From Clostridia bacterium (GTDB lineage Bacteria > Bacillota > Clostridia > Oscillospirales > Acutalibacteraceae): DNA of 17,291 nucleotides. Position numbers and translations under genes: made by a program. Location: the NCBI GenBank assembly GCA_024689165.1, contig JAILDS010000223.1:1-17291 (forward strand), written 5' to 3'. The notes under the pieces are model-generated. The model ran no database searches and was not told where the DNA came from. It was given only the letters and a program-made list of their open reading frames with translations. The number at the start of each line of letters is the position of its first letter. Position 1 is the stretch's first letter. Positions 13,894 to 17,291 of the stretch are shown here, piece by piece.

Positions 13894-15045
13894 ATGGCGA
13901 GGAAAAACGCGGACGGCTACCTGTCCGCCAAGGAATCGAGAAGGATCTCAAGAGAAAACCGCAAGGTAACTAACGTCTTTGAGAAACAGCGCAAGAGGAA
14001 GAACGTCCCCGAGTCGGAGTACCTCTGCGAGATGAAGGACATCTCGAACGTCATCGAGGTCGAGGACCTTCACACGTACTTTTTCACCGACGTCGGCACG
14101 GTCAAGTCCGTCGACGGCGTGAGCTTCAGCGTGCCTATCGGCAAGACCATAGGCGTCGTGGGGGAGTCCGGCTGCGGAAAATCCGTCACGAGCCTTTCGA
14201 TCATGCAGCTCCTTCAGCGCCCGCAGGGGCAGATCGTCTCCGGCGAGATACGCATGAACCTGGGCAGCAAGGCCTACGACATCGTAAAAACGCCGAACGA
14301 GGTCATGCAGCACCTGCGCGGCAACGAGATATCCATGATCTTCCAGGAGCCGATGACAGCCCTTAACCCGGTCTTCAGGATCGGCGCCCAGGTGGACGAG
14401 GTCCTCGCGCTGCACAACCCGGATATGAGCAAGCACGACGTAAGGCAGCGCTCTGTCGAGCTGCTCGATCTTGTCGGCATCGCCAACCCGGAGCGGGTCT
14501 ACAAGATGTATCCCCACGAGCTCTCCGGCGGTATGCGGCAGAGGGTCGTCATAGCCATGGCACTTGCCTGCGACCCCAAGCTGATAATCGCCGACGAGCC
14601 GACCACCGCCCTCGACGTCACCATACAGGCTCAGATACTCGACCTGCTGCGCAGGCTCAAGGACAGGATAAACTCCTCCATAATGCTCATAACGCACGAC
14701 CTCGGCGTCATTGCCGAGATGGCGGATTACGTCGTGGTCATGTATTCGGGCAGGATAGTCGAGAGCGGCACGGCGGAGGAGATCTTCAACAATCCCGCTC
14801 ACCCCTACACAAAGGGCCTAATGGCGTCGAAGCCGGTCGTGGGCAGGAAGGTGGACAGCCTTTATTCCATACCCGGCAAGGTCCCCAACCCCGTAAACAT
14901 GCCCGATTACTGTTATTTCAAGGACAGGTGCGAGCTGTGCGTCGGAAAATGCGCCGGCGAATATCCGCCGGAGATAAAGCTTTCGGCGACGCACACCGTC
15001 GCGTGCTACAGATACGTTGATAAGGAGGGTGAGACGAATGGCTGA
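13894..15045 (+). CDS. dppD: ABC transporter ATP-binding protein, DppD/OppD type
   Basis: A 383-residue ATPase with all motifs: Walker A GESGCGKS (90-97), Q-loop Gln151, signature LSGGMRQ (210-216), Walker B IIADEP (231-236) and switch His268. The C-terminal oligopeptide-transporter domain holds Cys340, Cys346, Cys353 and Cys371, the spacing seen in family members with a [4Fe-4S] cluster, plus an additional Cys349. Unusual is a basic, charged N-terminal extension of about 50 residues before the ABC domain begins at NVIEVEDLHTYF. A later Met47 would give a standard start, but the strong AAGGAGGG (13879-13885) 8 nt before ATG 13894 favours the long form. It sits 13 bp after dppC and overlaps dppF by 8 nt. 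Confidence 0.95.
   Translation: MARKNADGYLSAKESRRISRENRKVTNVFEKQRKRKNVPESEYLCEMKDISNVIEVEDLHTYFFTDVGTVKSVDGVSFSVPIGKTIGVVGESGCGKSVTSLSIMQLLQRPQGQIVSGEIRMNLGSKAYDIVKTPNEVMQHLRGNEISMIFQEPMTALNPVFRIGAQVDEVLALHNPDMSKHDVRQRSVELLDLVGIANPERVYKMYPHELSGGMRQRVVIAMALACDPKLIIADEPTTALDVTIQAQILDLLRRLKDRINSSIMLITHDLGVIAEMADYVVVMYSGRIVESGTAEEIFNNPAHPYTKGLMASKPVVGRKVDSLYSIPGKVPNPVNMPDYCYFKDRCELCVGKCAGEYPPEIKLSATHTVACYRYVDKEGETNG
15022..15040 (+). promoter_or_regulatory. Ribosome binding site fixing the dppF start inside dppD
   Basis: AAGGAGGG at 15022-15029 lies 8 nt before ATG 15038. A TTG in the same frame at 15017 lies upstream of this element and would add seven basic residues not seen in the family. Confidence 0.8.
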
Positions 15046-16048
15046 CAGAAACAAGGAGCCGGGCTACACCCCCATCACGCCGGACCCTAAGTATATACTT
15101 CAGGTCAACGCGCTGAAAAAGTATTTCCCCATCAAGGACGGTCTCCGGGTCGTCGGGCACGTAAAGGCGGTCGACGGAGTCACCTTCAACCTTAAAAAAG
15201 GCTCGACGATGGGGCTCGTCGGCGAGTCCGGCTGCGGCAAGACGACCACCGGCAGGACGATACTTCGGCTCTGCGGCGAAAAAACGGACGGGCAGGTGCT
15301 CTTCGACGGCCGCGAGGTATACGATCTGACGAACAAGGAGATGCGCGACTGGCGTACGAAGATGCAGATCATCTTCCAGGACCCGTTCTCGTCGCTCCAG
15401 CCCCGTATGCCCGTCGGAGAGATCATCGGTGAGGCGGTCAGGGAGCACAAGATCGTCCCGAAGGCGGATTTCGTCAACTACATCGACTCCGTCATGGAGG
15501 ACTGCGGGCTCGAGAGCTATCACCGCTACCGCTACCCGCACGAGTTCTCCGGCGGCCAGCGCCAGAGGATATGCATCGCCCGCGCTCTCGCCCTCAACCC
15601 GGAGTTCATCGTCTGCGACGAGCCCGTTTCGGCGCTGGACGTTTCCATCCAGGCGCAGATAATCAACCTGCTTATGGAGCTGCAGCAGAAGCACGACCTC
15701 ACCTACCTGTTCATCTCCCACGACCTGTCCGTCGTCGAGCATATCTCCAACCAGGTCGGCGTCATGTATCTCGGCTCGCTCGTCGAGTACGGCGAGACCG
15801 CGGACATCTTCGCCCACCCGCTGCACCCTTACACTCAGGCGCTGTTCTCGGCGATACCCGTTCCCGACACGCACGTCAAAATGAACAGGATAGTGCTCGA
15901 GGGCTCCATCCCGTCGCCCGCCAACCCGCCTAAGGGCTGCAAGTTCCACACAAGGTGCAGGAACTGCATGGGCAAGTGCAAGGAGGTCGCGCCGGAACAG
16001 AAGGAGATCGAACCGGGGCATTACGTCGTGTGCCATCTTTACGACTGA
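15038..16048 (+). CDS. dppF: ABC transporter ATP-binding protein, DppF/OppF type
   Basis: A 336-residue ATPase, partner of DppD. The ABC domain starts at YILQVNALKKYFPI (19-32); Walker A GESGCGKT (62-69), Q-loop Gln114, signature FSGGQRQR (170-177), Walker B IVCDEP (191-196) and switch His228 are all intact. The C-terminal domain again has the pattern C-x5-C-x6-C plus a last cysteine (Cys301, 307, 314, 332) with an extra Cys310, matching the DppD spacing, so a [4Fe-4S] cluster is possible in both subunits. The gene overlaps dppD by 8 nt and completes the importer. With intact motifs in both ATPases, both nucleotide sites should be active. Confidence 0.95.
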   Translation: MADRNKEPGYTPITPDPKYILQVNALKKYFPIKDGLRVVGHVKAVDGVTFNLKKGSTMGLVGESGCGKTTTGRTILRLCGEKTDGQVLFDGREVYDLTNKEMRDWRTKMQIIFQDPFSSLQPRMPVGEIIGEAVREHKIVPKADFVNYIDSVMEDCGLESYHRYRYPHEFSGGQRQRICIARALALNPEFIVCDEPVSALDVSIQAQIINLLMELQQKHDLTYLFISHDLSVVEHISNQVGVMYLGSLVEYGETADIFAHPLHPYTQALFSAIPVPDTHVKMNRIVLEGSIPSPANPPKGCKFHTRCRNCMGKCKEVAPEQKEIEPGHYVVCHLYD

Positions 16049-16052
16049 CCCG

Positions 16053-17291
16053 ATGGACGTCTTTTCGCGTTACGCGCCGTTCATACAGGATTACATTTAC
16101 CGCTCGGGGTGGACTTCGCTCCGGGCGGTTCAAAATGCTGCGGGCGACGCCATTTTCAATACGGACGACAACGTCCTTCTGACCGCCTCGACCGCGTCCG
16201 GCAAGACCGAGGCGGCGTTTTTCCCGATGCTGACCCTGCTGGAGGAGGAGCCGTCTTCGACCGTGGGCATCCTGTATATCGCGCCGCTGAAGGCACTTAT
16301 AAACGACCAGTTCGGCAGGCTCGGCGAGCTGTGCGCCGAGGCGGGCATACCCGTCACGCGCTGGCACGGCGACGTTTCGCAGTCCGCCAAGAGCAGGCTG
16401 CTCAAAAAGCCCTCTGGCATCCTTCAGATCACGCCGGAATCGCTCGAGAGCATGATGATAACGAAGCATATGGAGGTACCGTCTCTTTTCGGCGACCTCC
16501 GTTTCATCGTCATCGACGAGATACATTCCCTGCTCAGGGCCGACCGGGGCTCACAGACCTTCTGCCTCATCGAGCGGCTTTGCCGGCTCGCGGGTTGCAG
16601 CCCGAGAAGGATAGGCCTGTCAGCCACGATCGGCGACCCGGAGGAAGCGGGCAGGTTCCTCGGCGCGGGCAGCGGCAGGAAGACAACGATACCGTACGTC
16701 GGAGGGGGCAGGGAGGTCTGGCGCCTTTCGATGGAGCATTTCTACAACTCCGGTCCGCAGGCAGGCGGCTCCGAGGTCCCCGAAGGCGTCACGGAGATAA
16801 TTGACGTGGCGGAGGACTCCGTCGTCAGGGTCCCCTCACCGGGCAGCCCCGAGGCGGCCTTCGACCCCGGGCTCGGCTATATCTACGAGCACAGCCGCGG
16901 CAAAAAGTGCCTGATCTTCACCAATTCCCGCGAGGAGTGCGAGGCGGTGTGTCAGAGCCTCAGACAGTACTGCGAGGCGAACCACGAGCCGGACAGGTTC
17001 CTTATCCACCACGGCAATCTCTCCGCGCCGCTGCGCGAGAGCGCCGAAGAGGAGATGAAGGACGACGGCTCCCTGCTCAGCGTATGCGCCACGGCGACGC
17101 TTGAGCTCGGCATAGACGTGGGCAGGCTCGAACGGGCCTTCCAGATCGACGCGCCGTTCACGGTCTCGGGCTTCCTGCAGCGTATGGGCCGCACCGGCAG
17201 GCGCGGCGACCCATGCGAGATGTGGTTCGTCATGCGTGAGGAGCACCCTGAGCCGCGCTCCGTGATGCCGGAGCTCATCCCGTGGTACCTG
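16053..17291 (+). CDS. Lhr-like superfamily-2 DEAD/DEAH-box helicase, 3' end missing
   Basis: An open frame of 413 codons runs to the window end without a stop. Motifs in order are: ASTASGKTEA (Walker A, Lys51), APLKAL (motif Ia, 77-82), TPES (127-130), DEIH (motif II, 155-158), SAT (motif III, 190-192), LIFTNSREE (motif IV region, about 302-310), the TATLELGIDVG block (about 350-360) and QRMGRTGRRG (motif VI, 376-385). This set fits ATP-dependent 3'-5' helicases of the Lhr group, which act on DNA or DNA-RNA hybrids in repair; related proteins also occur in phage-defence loci. It begins 4 bp after dppF with no obvious ribosome binding site, so translation may be coupled to dppF or start from a weak site. 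What the C-terminal part adds cannot be seen. Confidence 0.9.
   Translation, partial: MDVFSRYAPFIQDYIYRSGWTSLRAVQNAAGDAIFNTDDNVLLTASTASGKTEAAFFPMLTLLEEEPSSTVGILYIAPLKALINDQFGRLGELCAEAGIPVTRWHGDVSQSAKSRLLKKPSGILQITPESLESMMITKHMEVPSLFGDLRFIVIDEIHSLLRADRGSQTFCLIERLCRLAGCSPRRIGLSATIGDPEEAGRFLGAGSGRKTTIPYVGGGREVWRLSMEHFYNSGPQAGGSEVPEGVTEIIDVAEDSVVRVPSPGSPEAAFDPGLGYIYEHSRGKKCLIFTNSREECEAVCQSLRQYCEANHEPDRFLIHHGNLSAPLRESAEEEMKDDGSLLSVCATATLELGIDVGRLERAFQIDAPFTVSGFLQRMGRTGRRGDPCEMWFVMREEHPEPRSVMPELIPWYL

Noticed and set aside
1..17291. CRISPR arrays, tRNA or rRNA genes, insertion sequences, phage or defence modules
   Set aside because: No regularly spaced repeats, cloverleaf-like sequence, transposase, integrase or terminal repeats were seen on either strand; coding is nearly continuous with ordinary gene families.

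Overview
The window looks like a chromosomal segment of a GC-rich (roughly 60% by eye) Gram-positive anaerobe of the class Clostridia, probably an uncultured gut member of the Oscillospirales. This is an inference from strong GGAGG-type ribosome binding sites, a lipoprotein-type solute-binding protein, Lgt, YebC, family resemblance and codon use. It is densely coded: 15 protein genes, the first and last cut by the window edges, no RNA genes, no insertion sequences, no CRISPR array, and no gene-free stretch longer than about 245 bases.

Region 1 (1-2817, plus strand): a GH78-like (alpha-L-rhamnosidase-related) glycosidase missing its N-terminus, coupled by an ATGA overlap to a PHP-domain metallohydrolase. 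Region 2 (2823-6088, minus strand): a compact operon transcribed yebC -> lgt -> DegT-type sugar aminotransferase -> FdtA/QdtA-like cupin. It has a near-consensus sigma-A promoter upstream of yebC (TTGACG, 17 nt, TAAAAT). Its best terminator lies about 150 nt past its last stop codon, inside the PHP gene on the opposite strand. Regions 1 and 2 converge with only 5 bp between stop codons.

Region 3 (6332-8245, plus strand): a small secreted or anchored protein of unknown function, then a cytoplasmic GH30-family glycosidase. Region 4 (8308-16048, plus strand): a complete five-subunit peptide/nickel/oligosaccharide-type ABC importer. In order it has a small four-helix membrane protein of unknown role, a lipoprotein solute-binding protein of 777 residues, permease B, permease C with an unusually large extracytoplasmic insertion, and two ATPases. 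A strong hairpin with a T-run between the binding protein and the permeases should let the binding protein be made in excess; its distinct, biased codon use also points to very high expression. Region 5 (16053-17291): the N-terminal 413 residues of an Lhr-like superfamily-2 helicase, 4 bp after the last transporter gene and running off the window.

A reasonable working picture is carbohydrate or glycoconjugate scavenging: the importer takes up a peptide or oligosaccharide, and the cytoplasmic GH30 and GH78-like enzymes with the PHP hydrolase process imported material. The lgt product would lipidate the binding protein. The aminotransferase/cupin pair would serve synthesis of a 3-amino-3,6-dideoxyhexose for surface glycans, with the remaining nucleotide-sugar genes elsewhere. 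I see no clear new system such as a defence island. The most unusual item is the importer, which carries enlarged outward-facing parts on both its binding protein and permease C.
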